From Alphaproteobacteria bacterium (lineage in GTDB: Bacteria; Pseudomonadota; Gammaproteobacteria; Burkholderiales; Burkholderiaceae_C), in assembly GCA_030054175.1 (NCBI GenBank), contig JASGCM010000008.1, forward strand, positions 1 through 64,000: a stretch of DNA of 64,000 bases, read 5' to 3'. The position numbers were made by a program, and so were the translations under genes. Below the pieces are notes generated by a model that saw nothing but the letters and a program-made list of their open reading frames with translations, made no database searches and had not been told where the DNA came from. Each line of letters opens with the position of its first letter. Within the stretch, counting starts at the first letter, position 1. Shown here in pieces: positions 9,345 to 17,333 of the stretch.

Positions 9345-10697
9345 ATGCCCGATACGGTGACAGTCAGCGATACCCAGGGCGCAAGGTACACCTGGGCTTC
9401 TGCTGGCTTTACATGGTCGAGCGCGAGCGCCGGGAAGAACTGGACCACGGCCTATCCCGCCGTCTACAACGTTGCGGTGGCGGTGAGCTTGGCTATCGTC
9501 GAGGCAACTAGACGACAGTCGGTCAAGCGCACCGGTGAAGGGCTTGGCTTTGCCGAGATGCTAGCCAAGCAGTTGACTCTGCGTGAATCAGAAGCAGTCG
9601 GGTTCGGAGAAACCTATTCAGACCTGATCGCGTTCGTCCTTCGTTGGATCGAAACGATAGCTGTAACCGAGGTCGCCGGGAAAGCCGCCCGCAAAGAAAT
9701 TAAGGAGGCTTTCCAAGCATCCGACTACCTCACAAGGGTGCTGACAAAAACTTCGAAGGAGAACTTGGCCTGGACTGACGGTCTGCGTCAGAGCGGTGTG
9801 AAGCGCCTGGCCGAAAGCCTTCCATTTTTGGAGTCGCCCCAACGAGGTGTCACCAAGAGCGCCTTCGAAGCCTTTGGGCTAGGGGATGACTTGGACCGTC
9901 TAATCACCAAGCGCATTGCTGAGGCAGTCGCGTTTGCCGAGACCTACACCGATCTGATCGCTTTCATCTTGCGCATCAGCGAAAGTTTGGGTGTCAGTGA
10001 TCTTGGTGCCAAGCAGGTCCGAAAACCTTTTGCGGAAGCTTTCAGCAGCACAGATAAGGCAGCGCGACAGTCGATTAAGCGAGTCGCAGAGGCCGTCGCT
10101 TGGGGGGAGGCGTTGGGTCGTACGGTGGCCTACCGTCGCAATCTGACGGAGAGTCTCTCGGTTTCGGACGCTCTTCGAAAGGCTATGCGCCTGACCGCTC
10201 GCGAGGCATTGGCGTTGGCCGAGCAGTACCGCAGGCATGCCAACGGGGTGATCAGCGACATGATCGTCGGCACCACCGAGATTACCGAGCAAGACTTTGC
10301 TGCGATCGTCGAAGCAGGTCATCCGCCAGGCTACACCGACTTTCGGGATTTCATCCAGGGTGACTACACCTACCGGCGTGCGCTTTTCAGAGCCGTCTTG
10401 AATTCGCGCAATTCCGATCGCGGCTACATCGATGGTCTGCGCGTGACAGTGGATGTGCCTGACATCTTTGATCGAGGAACGATGCAGATCACCGACGCAG
10501 CCGCTGGCGCAGTGATCTCCTTTTCGCGCAGCTTTCGCGTGGCGCCAGAGGTAACCATGACCCACAAGGGTGGAACCGCAGTGGCCATCCCACGTCTTCT
10601 CGGCGCAGTCACAACGACAGGCTTTACCGCCATTCTTGAAAACAGTTCCGGCACCCGTGTGACCGGCTCCTTCACCTGGATTGCACAGGGGTACTAG
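9345..10697 (+). CDS. Tail-tip accessory protein with helical repeats and possible H-type-lectin-like C-terminus
   Basis: A 450-residue protein. The first 50 residues are aromatic and Ser-rich (YTWASAGFTWSSASAGKNW). Residues 60-290 are degenerate helical repeats around 'EAVxFAETYxDLIAFxLR' and 'ESLxVSDxxxK'. The last 90 residues have spaced features resembling an H-type lectin fold: 'FRVAPEVTMTH', 'TTTGFTAILEN' and a terminal 'TWIAQGY'. If that holds, this is a carbohydrate-binding fibre. The lectin call is tentative. Its collinear partner is at 61242-62594. Confidence 0.75.
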   Translation: MPDTVTVSDTQGARYTWASAGFTWSSASAGKNWTTAYPAVYNVAVAVSLAIVEATRRQSVKRTGEGLGFAEMLAKQLTLRESEAVGFGETYSDLIAFVLRWIETIAVTEVAGKAARKEIKEAFQASDYLTRVLTKTSKENLAWTDGLRQSGVKRLAESLPFLESPQRGVTKSAFEAFGLGDDLDRLITKRIAEAVAFAETYTDLIAFILRISESLGVSDLGAKQVRKPFAEAFSSTDKAARQSIKRVAEAVAWGEALGRTVAYRRNLTESLSVSDALRKAMRLTAREALALAEQYRRHANGVISDMIVGTTEITEQDFAAIVEAGHPPGYTDFRDFIQGDYTYRRALFRAVLNSRNSDRGYIDGLRVTVDVPDIFDRGTMQITDAAAGAVISFSRSFRVAPEVTMTHKGGTAVAIPRLLGAVTTTGFTAILENSSGTRVTGSFTWIAQGY

Positions 10698-11714
10698 ATG
10701 CAAAACTTCACCGACATACCGTCGTCCAGAACACTGTCCGATTCTCTGATCGAGATTCTGAACAACGATAAGACCGCCATTTCATGCAACAGCGGAACAA
10801 CCTTCCCGACGACCAACCTCCAGATCGGGATGCTCTGTTACCGAACAGACCAATTAAAGCTGTACCAACTGATCGGAACCAATCCCGACAACTGGCGATT
10901 CATCATGGACTTGTCCAGTGGTATCGATGCCCAGTTCGCAGCCAAGCTCAATGCGGCGTCTTACACCGCAGCCGATGTGCTGGCCAAGCTGCTGACCGTC
11001 GACGGTACTGGAACGGGGTTGGATGCCGACCTGCTCGACGGCCAGCATGCGAGCGCCTTTGCCTCGAGCACGCACAACCATAACGCCACATACCTCGGCA
11101 TTACTGCCAAAGCCGCTGACGCCGACAAACTGGACGGTTACGACTCAACTGCTTTCGTCCGGTCGGTCAATGGAGCGGCTCCCGACGCCGCTGGCAACGC
11201 GACAGTAGTCATAGATCTCTCCAGCCGCGTAGCCAAATCCGGAGACACGATGACGGGGAATCTCGTGATGTCGGGCAACGCCACCATCCGATCAGCCAGG
11301 CCGGCAGATAACGCGCGGGACACGGGTTACAAGATGTCCGACGGTCAGGACCTGGGCGAGATGAACCGCAGCAATCAGTACTACGACGACCTTGCCAGCA
11401 ACTGCAACGGCTACGTCCCAAACGGAAATTGCCAAGGCAATCCCTACTGGACACCACCCAACGGGAACTGGTGGACCTGGTACACGCTGATCGGACAAAC
11501 CGCGTGGCACAACAGTAGTTCCTATGACGGAGCGGGCGGAACCACCTACGCCTACAACCCGGTATCGGTTGGCTACAACTATGACGGGTATTACCTCGCT
11601 GCCGACGAAATCGGTGGTGGCGAATACCACCGCAACTATCGCAATTGCAACTGCGGCGCATTCAACTGCGTGACGAACTGCAACTGCAACTGCAACTGCG
11701 CATGCAATTGCTGA
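10698..11714 (+). CDS. Tail fibre protein with Cys-Asn alternating C-terminal tail (prophage 1)
   Basis: A 338-residue fibre protein. Residues 1-190 carry the fibre motifs GLDADLLDGQHASAF and ADADKLDGYDSTAFVR, which recur in phage side-fibre and baseplate proteins. From about residue 195 it becomes Tyr/Asn/Gly/Trp-rich and unlike the prophage 2 fibre. It ends in two cysteine clusters: RNCNCGAFNC and then TNCNCNCNCACNC followed directly by the stop. Alternating Asn-Cys in a virion protein is very unusual. The four genes that follow include a radical SAM/SPASM enzyme, so the tail is a candidate modification substrate. Confidence 0.9.
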   Translation: MQNFTDIPSSRTLSDSLIEILNNDKTAISCNSGTTFPTTNLQIGMLCYRTDQLKLYQLIGTNPDNWRFIMDLSSGIDAQFAAKLNAASYTAADVLAKLLTVDGTGTGLDADLLDGQHASAFASSTHNHNATYLGITAKAADADKLDGYDSTAFVRSVNGAAPDAAGNATVVIDLSSRVAKSGDTMTGNLVMSGNATIRSARPADNARDTGYKMSDGQDLGEMNRSNQYYDDLASNCNGYVPNGNCQGNPYWTPPNGNWWTWYTLIGQTAWHNSSSYDGAGGTTYAYNPVSVGYNYDGYYLAADEIGGGEYHRNYRNCNCGAFNCVTNCNCNCNCACNC

Positions 11715-11728
11715 GGGGAGACAGCACC

Positions 11729-12679
11729 ATGTTCCGTCATACCGTACCGAGTCTGTCGACCCCTGTTTTTGTCGAAGCGCTGATTGCCGAACGGCGGATC
11801 TGCCTGAAGACGTACCAAGAAATCCCAGGGCAGACCTTTACGCTCTTCAACGCTGAAAGTCCGACCACCATGGACACACGCGTGCAACGGTCTCTCAGCC
11901 TCTCGCAGTTCGTGGCCCCTAAGACGTTCCCGCCCGAGGTCTCTGGCATCTACTTCCGCCATCTGCCTTGCATGCGTCTTGAAACGCCCTACGTAGAAGG
12001 CGCGACGCTCGATGATGCGCTGGCCGGGCGCTACTTCCGCACCCGCAGTTACTCGATGATCGATCTGGATGATCCGGCCATCGGGTCGGTCGAGCGCAAG
12101 GACGCCGCCACGTGGGTGATTGGTGTCGACTACGACGGCTACGCCCGCCCCGGATTCAACGCGCTCGCCTACGAGCACTCTACCAAGATGCATCCCTTGC
12201 GCGCCGCCCGTCAGATCGGGGCGCCCGCATGCCTGTTTGTTTACCAGCCTTTTGCATCGGTGCCATTCACGGAATGCTCGATGACGCTCAAGTTCAACCA
12301 GGGGCTTGGCTTCTACTCGAACGTTGACGCCTGGCTGCCGCGGGCAGATTTCGAATATTTGGGCGACCTGGCAGCAGCGCTACCCAGCCTGCGACGTACC
12401 GACGGTCAGACCGGCGCCATTCCGATCGCCCCGGACGGGTGGGCGACGGTTGGGCTGGAGATGGTCGATGGCACGGGCGAACTGATCAACCAGGACACCA
12501 CCCTCCACCTCGAGGCGACCGGGGGTTACCTGCCCCAGCAGCGGGTGGCCTGCACGGCGGGGCTGGCTCAGGTGCGTGTCGGCGCTCTCGGGCTGTCGGT
12601 CGGCGAGCACTTCCGGGTCAAGGCAGGCTTTTACAGCTACACCGGGCTGATCGATCTGAATTTCGAGGTGACACCGTGA
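11729..12679 (+). CDS. Unknown protein of the fibre-tail cassette, Ig-like C-terminus
   Basis: A 316-residue protein that I do not recognise. The start at MFRHTVPSL has a GAGGGGAG ribosome site six bases upstream; earlier in-frame codons only read the fibre's Cys-repeat DNA out of frame (Gln-Leu repeats) and are rejected. The first 230 residues are mixed alpha/beta with several aromatics. The last 85 residues (DGWATVGLEMVDGTGELINQ… to LIDLNFEV) look like a beta-sandwich, Ig-like domain. It starts 14 bases after the fibre and its stop overlaps the oxygenase start, so it belongs to the same transcription unit. It could be a chaperone, a second fibre subunit or a substrate-presenting protein. 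Confidence 0.8.
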   Translation: MFRHTVPSLSTPVFVEALIAERRICLKTYQEIPGQTFTLFNAESPTTMDTRVQRSLSLSQFVAPKTFPPEVSGIYFRHLPCMRLETPYVEGATLDDALAGRYFRTRSYSMIDLDDPAIGSVERKDAATWVIGVDYDGYARPGFNALAYEHSTKMHPLRAARQIGAPACLFVYQPFASVPFTECSMTLKFNQGLGFYSNVDAWLPRADFEYLGDLAAALPSLRRTDGQTGAIPIAPDGWATVGLEMVDGTGELINQDTTLHLEATGGYLPQQRVACTAGLAQVRVGALGLSVGEHFRVKAGFYSYTGLIDLNFEVTP

Positions 12680-13374
12680 TCCAGCCCATGGTCATCGCCC
12701 AGATGTGGGCCACGCCGGTAGCGCAGCAGCAGGTCGATCTTCCGGAACCCATGCGCGAGGCCCTGATCGAGGTGCTCAAGCGCAAGGACGCGCAGCGTGG
12801 CGACCTGGCCACGCGTTCCCCTGACTTCCACGCCTTCATGAAGGACAAGGGGTTCTACGCCACCTCCCACTACAACCTGTTCGACGAAGCCGAGGAGCAT
12901 CCCGAGCGCGAGGCCATTCTGATGTTTGAGCGGGTGGCCTGCATGGCCGCCCGGGAATACCTCGCGCACGCGCTCGATCTGCGAGAGGCCCGCGAGGTTC
13001 AACTGTCAGGCCGGTGCTTCGGCAACGTGCAGCGCACAGGGGATCGGACGCTTCCGCACTACCACCAGGGGGTGGATTTCGTGCTGGTGCACTACCTCAC
13101 GGTCGGCCATGGCGCGGACGCTGAGGCAGGCTCCACGCCACGTAACGGGCCACACGCACTGCTGCTCCTCGATCCCCGGCCGGTACCCACTTTCCCGTAT
13201 TGGGAAAAGGTTCACGCCATCCAGCCGCGCGTCGGACTGACCGTCCTAACCCCAGGCTACCTCTGGCACGAGACCAACCCATTCCGCTTTGACGGCGATC
13301 GGGTCTGCATCGTCGTCAATTTCAACGTCATCACCAACACCTACGCCGAACTGCATCGCCCGATGCGGTTCTAA
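12676..13374 (+). CDS. Putative 2-oxoglutarate/Fe(II)-dependent oxygenase
   Basis: A 232-residue protein resembling the 2OG-FeII_Oxy_5/TIGR02466 group often seen in phages. Candidate iron ligands are His128 and His130 in LPHYHQGVDFVLVHYL and His198 in YLWHETNPF. Arg209 in GDRVCIVVNF sits where the 2-oxoglutarate-binding Arg is expected. The block 'LLLLDPRP' matches the family's DPR motif. The GTG start overlaps the previous stop (GTGA); an ATG four codons later is an alternative. Such enzymes hydroxylate amino acids or other substrates, so modification of the fibre tail is a reasonable but unproven role. Confidence 0.72.
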   Translation: MIQPMVIAQMWATPVAQQQVDLPEPMREALIEVLKRKDAQRGDLATRSPDFHAFMKDKGFYATSHYNLFDEAEEHPEREAILMFERVACMAAREYLAHALDLREAREVQLSGRCFGNVQRTGDRTLPHYHQGVDFVLVHYLTVGHGADAEAGSTPRNGPHALLLLDPRPVPTFPYWEKVHAIQPRVGLTVLTPGYLWHETNPFRFDGDRVCIVVNFNVITNTYAELHRPMRF

Positions 13375-13383
13375 AGGAGCCCC

Positions 13384-13569
13384 ATGCAACGCACGATCGA
13401 AGTCGTGGAGTCGACCGACACCACGGTGGTGTTCACCGTGAGCGTCTCTGACGGCGAGCGGATCCGCAGCCGCCATACCTATCATATCGCCAAGCTCGCG
13501 CACCAGAAGCCGCAGGAGGCCTGCCGCCTGGCTTGCCCGGAGTTGTTCGGCGAAGAGGCCCAACCATGA
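13384..13569 (+). CDS. Small protein of unknown function in the radical SAM cassette
   Basis: A 61-residue protein with a beta-strand-rich start (TIEVVESTDTTVVFTVSVSDG) and two Cys near the end. It has an AAAGGAG ribosome site and overlaps the radical SAM gene by four bases (ATGA), so the two are coupled. It is shorter than a typical RiPP recognition element and I cannot assign one. A partner or peptide-recognition subunit for the radical SAM enzyme is possible but unsupported. Confidence 0.65.
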   Translation: MQRTIEVVESTDTTVVFTVSVSDGERIRSRHTYHIAKLAHQKPQEACRLACPELFGEEAQP

Positions 13570-14984
13570 AATTCACCCTGACACTCAATGGACGCAACGG
13601 CTTCCAGCGGGACGCCCATTACGACCCAATTGACTCGTCGCTGGTTTGGGCGGACACCGGCGAAGCGTTGCCCTTGCCGGCAGTCTTCCCGCGCCAGGCG
13701 CGCGAGTGGCAGCCGTTCTGGCATGCGCATCACCCCACGAACCCGGCTGGCAAATCGCGCGATATCCGGCACCTGAAGCTTCAGCTCGGGCTCAAGTGCA
13801 ACTACACCTGCCAATATTGCTCGCAGGCGCACCAGCCGCATGACCTCGATGGCCACCCGAGCGACGTCGAGCCCTTCATGGATCAGTTGCAGGGTTGGTT
13901 TGCAGGTGGCACCGACGGTCGTGGCTCGGGGGTCAAGATCGAGTTCTGGGGCGGCGAGCCCTTCGTCTACTGGAAACTGCTCAAGCCGCTGGGTGAGGCC
14001 GTTCGCGACCGCTATCCCGCAGCCGAGTTGTCGATCGTGACCAATGGGTCGCTGCTGGATGACGAGAAACTCGCCTGGGTCGAGACTTTGGATGTGGGGA
14101 TTGGACTGTCTCATGACGGCCCGGCCCAGGCGCATCGTGGCCCTGACCCCCTCGATGACCCGGCAACACTCAAGAACATCAAGCGCTGGGTGTCGCGCCG
14201 GATGCCGATCAACCGGATGAGCTTCAACACGGTGCTCCACCGGCACAACGATTCGCTCAAGGCGGTGCGCAAGTTCTTCGCTGACCGACTCGATCTGCCG
14301 GTGCAGATGATCGTTCTTGCCACTGAGGAAATCATGCTGCCATACGACACGGCTGGGCTTGCTCTCTCTTTGACCGGGCACGACCACGCGCGCTACCGAC
14401 ACCGGCTTTTCTGGGAACTGGCGACAGGCTCTGCCATGGCCGTCGGTACGCTGCGCGACAAGGTAGATGAGTTCCTTCGCTCCCAGGCTGAAAGTCGGCC
14501 GCTGGCTTCGCTAGGACAGAAGTGCGGCATGGATCGTGATGACTCGATCGCGGTCGACATGAAGGGCAACGTCACCACCTGCCAAAACATGAGCGCGCTG
14601 ACGCACCACAAGGTGGGCCACGTCGAGCAATTCGATGAGATTCGGCTGGACACCGCCTACCACTTCAGCACGCGCAGCGAATGCCCGCGCTGTCCGGTGG
14701 CGCAACTGTGCAAGGGCGCGTGCCTTTTCCTTGAAGGGCAGTTCTGGACCGCAGCCTGCGACAACGCCTTAACGCATAACCTGGCCGTGCTCGCGGCGGC
14801 GATCTATTACCAGACCCAGGGCTTGATCCTCACGCGGATCACGGCCGACGGCATCCGACGCGAAGGCATAACCTCGTTGGAGGTGATCGATCTCGGGTTC
14901 GTTGAAAGCAACGGCGACATGGCAACCGTCGCGCCACCACCGCGGTTGTCTAAGCCGTTCCCCGTGCAGGTCGTCGCCGCCTGA
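13566..14984 (+). CDS. Radical SAM enzyme with SPASM domain, candidate fibre-tail maturase
   Basis: A 472-residue radical SAM protein. The 4Fe-4S/SAM motif is CX3CX2C at Cys78, Cys82 and Cys85 (CNYTCQYC). GGEP follows at 129-132 (FWGGEPF). The C-terminal part carries a complete SPASM pattern: CX13GX4C (CGMDRDD…GNVTTC), then CX2CX5CX3C (CPRCPVAQLCKGAC), then a final Cys in TAACDN. SPASM proteins include anaerobic sulphatase maturases and RiPP enzymes that cross-link or modify Cys-containing peptides. The start at MKFTLTLNG overlaps the preceding stop. No precursor-peptide gene is seen nearby; the Cys-Asn tail of the fibre three genes upstream is the obvious candidate substrate. Confidence 0.92.
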   Translation: MKFTLTLNGRNGFQRDAHYDPIDSSLVWADTGEALPLPAVFPRQAREWQPFWHAHHPTNPAGKSRDIRHLKLQLGLKCNYTCQYCSQAHQPHDLDGHPSDVEPFMDQLQGWFAGGTDGRGSGVKIEFWGGEPFVYWKLLKPLGEAVRDRYPAAELSIVTNGSLLDDEKLAWVETLDVGIGLSHDGPAQAHRGPDPLDDPATLKNIKRWVSRRMPINRMSFNTVLHRHNDSLKAVRKFFADRLDLPVQMIVLATEEIMLPYDTAGLALSLTGHDHARYRHRLFWELATGSAMAVGTLRDKVDEFLRSQAESRPLASLGQKCGMDRDDSIAVDMKGNVTTCQNMSALTHHKVGHVEQFDEIRLDTAYHFSTRSECPRCPVAQLCKGACLFLEGQFWTAACDNALTHNLAVLAAAIYYQTQGLILTRITADGIRREGITSLEVIDLGFVESNGDMATVAPPPRLSKPFPVQVVAA

Positions 14985-15004
14985 TTTAACCCATTCCCCG
15001 TCCC

Positions 15005-15037
15005 GCCCGCCTGGTTCGCGCCAGCGCGGGCTTTTTT
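15005..15037 (+). terminator. Intrinsic terminator closing the fibre/radical SAM cassette
   Basis: The stem GCCCGC-CTGG pairs with CCAG-c-GCGGGC (one bulged C, six-base loop) and is followed by six T. It separates the radical SAM cassette from the lysis genes. Confidence 0.85.
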
Positions 15038-15053
15038 CATTTTGGAGGCCACG

Positions 15054-15353
15054 ATGACTGAAACCGAGAAAGCCGTACTCGTCGAGAACATGCTCCTCAT
15101 GCGCAAGGAGGACTTCGACGAGATGCTCAATAACGCCGCTGAGCGCGGTGCCGAACGCTGCCTTGCCCACCTGGGCCTTGAGAACGGCAGCGCCGCCAAG
15201 GACATCCGCGACCTGCGGGACCTGCTGGAGGCGTGGCGCGATGCGCGTCGCACCGCCTGGCGGACAGCCATCCGCGTGATCACGACCGGCGTGCTGGCGG
15301 TGCTTTTGGTCGGTACGGCGATCAAGCTCAAGATCATGGGAGGTTGGCAATGA
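15054..15353 (+). CDS. Small membrane protein next to endolysin, holin-like
   Basis: A 99-residue protein with a long charged, helical N-terminal part (to about residue 70) and one C-terminal membrane segment (AIRVITTGVLAVLLVGTAIKL). It resembles DUF6127-type phage proteins found beside lysis genes. It overlaps the endolysin gene by four bases. A role as accessory holin or lysis regulator is inferred from position and topology. Confidence 0.7.
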   Translation: MTETEKAVLVENMLLMRKEDFDEMLNNAAERGAERCLAHLGLENGSAAKDIRDLRDLLEAWRDARRTAWRTAIRVITTGVLAVLLVGTAIKLKIMGGWQ

Positions 15354-15826
15354 ACTTCGACGAATGCTTTGCCGCGCTCGTCGCGCATGAGGGTGACTTT
15401 GCGGACCTGGAGAACGACCCTGGCGGTAAGACCCGCTTCGGCGTGACGGAAGCCGTGGCGCGCGCTGCTGGATATAACGGCGACATGCGAGAACTGCCAT
15501 TAAGCCTGGCCAAGACCATCTACCGATCACAGTACTGGGACGCGGTACGCGGCGACGATTTACCCGACGGCGTTCGGTACTACGTGTTCGATGCGGCAGC
15601 AGCGTCCGGGGTACGGCAGTCCGTTCTCTGGCTGCAACGGGCACTTGGGGTGGCTGCTGACGGCGTCCTGGGGCCTGTGACGCTGGCAGCCGCCCATGCC
15701 GCGAACCCCGAAAGGCTCAAGGCGCGCTTGCTTGCGCAGCGACTTCGCTTCATGGCTGGACTGTCGAACTGGCCGTCGTTCTCGCGGGGCTGGAGCCGCC
15801 GCGTTGCAGACCTGTTGGAGGCATAG
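15350..15826 (+). CDS. Endolysin, glycoside hydrolase 108 family
   Basis: A 158-residue protein with the GH108 N-terminal pattern: HEGDFADLENDPGGKTRFGVT near residues 13-33, with the catalytic Glu in HEG. The C-terminal part resembles the family's peptidoglycan-binding half (LQRALGVAADGVLGPVT). It cleaves the glycan strands of the cell wall at lysis. It has no signal peptide, so it needs a holin for export. The next gene encodes a 3TM holin. Confidence 0.88.
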   Translation: MNFDECFAALVAHEGDFADLENDPGGKTRFGVTEAVARAAGYNGDMRELPLSLAKTIYRSQYWDAVRGDDLPDGVRYYVFDAAAASGVRQSVLWLQRALGVAADGVLGPVTLAAAHAANPERLKARLLAQRLRFMAGLSNWPSFSRGWSRRVADLLEA

Positions 15827-16231
15827 ATGGCACTCGATCCCGTCACCGCGATGCTCGACATCGGCGGCAAGGTCATCGACCGGTTGTGGCCCGATCCGGT
15901 TCAGGCGGCTCAGGCGAAGCTCGAGCTCATAAAGCTACAGCAGTCAGGCGATCTCGCACAGATTGCAGGCCAGTTGGAGATCAACAAGGCCGAGGCTGCC
16001 AGCTCGAATCCCTTCACCTCCGGGTGGCGCCCGTTTGTAGGCTGGACCTGTGGTGCCGGGTTCGCAGTGCAGTTCGTCGTCGGGCCCCTGGGGGAGTGGG
16101 TATCCGCCTTGGCTGGGCACCCGGTCAAGTTTCCGCAGATGGACCTGGGGACCATGATGCCGCTGCTGTTCGGGATGCTAGGACTTGGGGTGTACCGAAC
16201 CGCAGAAAAGCTGAAGGGCGTCGCAGCGTGA
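15827..16231 (+). CDS. Holin, 3TM family
   Basis: A 134-residue protein matching the 'holin of 3TMs' family: an amphipathic helical N-terminus (QAAQAKLELIKLQQSGDLAQ), then SSNPFTSGWRPFVGWTCGAG and hydrophobic segments around residues 65-90 and 105-125. It immediately follows the endolysin and is the last recognisable gene of prophage 1. Confidence 0.85.
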   Translation: MALDPVTAMLDIGGKVIDRLWPDPVQAAQAKLELIKLQQSGDLAQIAGQLEINKAEAASSNPFTSGWRPFVGWTCGAGFAVQFVVGPLGEWVSALAGHPVKFPQMDLGTMMPLLFGMLGLGVYRTAEKLKGVAA

Positions 16232-16500
16232 CTGACAGTATCTCGACGTGCATCTCGCGGACAAGCGTGAAACACTCCTGACTTTAGTTAGCGCAAGAAC
16301 GCACGGGCGGCGGGCAACCCAGCAGCGGAAGTCACTGTTCGAAGCTCCATTTCCTTAGCAGTTCATCACAAGCTAGAATTTAGCCTTGTGTCAAGCAAAT
16401 ACATTCTGTTGCTTGAATCCAGTCGCACAAATCGCAAATTCCTGCGCGCTGACGGAACTAGCGGAAACAGTCCTTAAACCAAACTCGGGGAGTTGCTCCT
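16232..16500. other. Non-coding junction between prophage 1 and the restriction-modification island
   Basis: GC content falls along this stretch from phage-like to AT-richer. I see no gene, tRNA or clear hairpin. It probably contains the right end of prophage 1 or of an inserted cargo segment, but no att core can be named without the left end. Confidence 0.4.
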
Positions 16501-17319
16501 ATGATAACTAAGTCTTCAGTAATAAATGAGACTTCACGCTGGGTTATTTGGTGGCTTGAGGAGCGCAAAAAGAAGCTCAGAGAGCAGTTAAGTGAAACAA
16601 TGTCAGTGAATCCATTTTTACTTCCGATTCTTTTTGAGTTGCACGACCTCAGTTCTTTGTCCGAGCTCAACAAGTTAATTGTTGCGAGTCATCTGATGAC
16701 TGGCCATGCAACCGGTTTTGGAAAATTGATGGATGAAAAAATTCTACCAAAGGTATTTGGAACAACCAAACTTGACGCTCCGTTCCGGCGACAAAGCAAA
16801 ATATATTCAAAATCTTGTTTTGATGAAGTTGATCATATTATAAAAAGAAAAAATGGCAATCCAGATATCCTATCCCTGAAGGCAGGAAAATGGACCATTC
16901 AACTGACCATGGCTGTACAGCTGAATGCAGCTTTTCACGAAATAAAAACTAATTATGGAAGTAGTTTTGGGCAAATTGCTGTCGGTGTTTTTTATGGAAC
17001 CAAGGCTGGCTTGACTGACAAGTACGATATTCTGCGCGGGATCAATCGAGGCAAAAATCATGATGTTGTAGATTTAACAGACCAAGTTTTTGTTTACGCC
17101 GGCAGAGAGTTTTGGAGCTGGCTGAATGATGGCGAAGACCAAACTCAAGATTGGGTTATTCAGGGAATCAAGCAAGGGCTGGCGCAAGATAACTCGAGAA
17201 AAGAGTGCGGGGATCTCCTAAAGTCCTTCGAATCGACCGTAGAGGCCAAATATAGAAAGTATTTTCAACCAGGCAAAGACGTCAATTGGGAAATGCTCCT
17301 GACGGACATCAACGGCTAG
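16501..17319 (+). CDS. Putative type II restriction endonuclease
   Basis: A 272-residue protein in AT-richer DNA, just upstream of a cytosine methyltransferase on the opposite strand. It contains FLPILFELHDLSS…VASHLMTGHATGFGKLMDEKILP and 'DILSLKAGKWTIQLTMAVQLN', which I associate with PmeII-type restriction endonucleases. D/E…D…K residues in that block could form a PD-(D/E)XK site. The family name is from memory and needs a profile search; the role is well supported by the neighbouring methyltransferase. Confidence 0.65.
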   Translation: MITKSSVINETSRWVIWWLEERKKKLREQLSETMSVNPFLLPILFELHDLSSLSELNKLIVASHLMTGHATGFGKLMDEKILPKVFGTTKLDAPFRRQSKIYSKSCFDEVDHIIKRKNGNPDILSLKAGKWTIQLTMAVQLNAAFHEIKTNYGSSFGQIAVGVFYGTKAGLTDKYDILRGINRGKNHDVVDLTDQVFVYAGREFWSWLNDGEDQTQDWVIQGIKQGLAQDNSRKECGDLLKSFESTVEAKYRKYFQPGKDVNWEMLLTDING

Positions 17320-17333
17320 TTGGATGATGGAAA

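Noticed and set aside
11640-11714. AACTGC hexamer repeats looked like a microsatellite or CRISPR-like tandem repeat
   Set aside because: The repeats are in frame, end at the fibre stop, use mixed codons (AAT and AAC) and recur at the protein level in the second fibre, so they are coding selection rather than an array.
10698-11714. Possible diversity-generating retroelement because the fibre ends vary between prophages
   Set aside because: No reverse transcriptase or template repeat is visible; the difference is a whole-domain replacement, not adenine-biased substitution.
11645-11728. An upstream extension of the next gene reading Gln-Leu repeats
   Set aside because: It is the fibre's Cys-Asn repeat DNA read in another frame; a good ribosome site supports the start at 11729.
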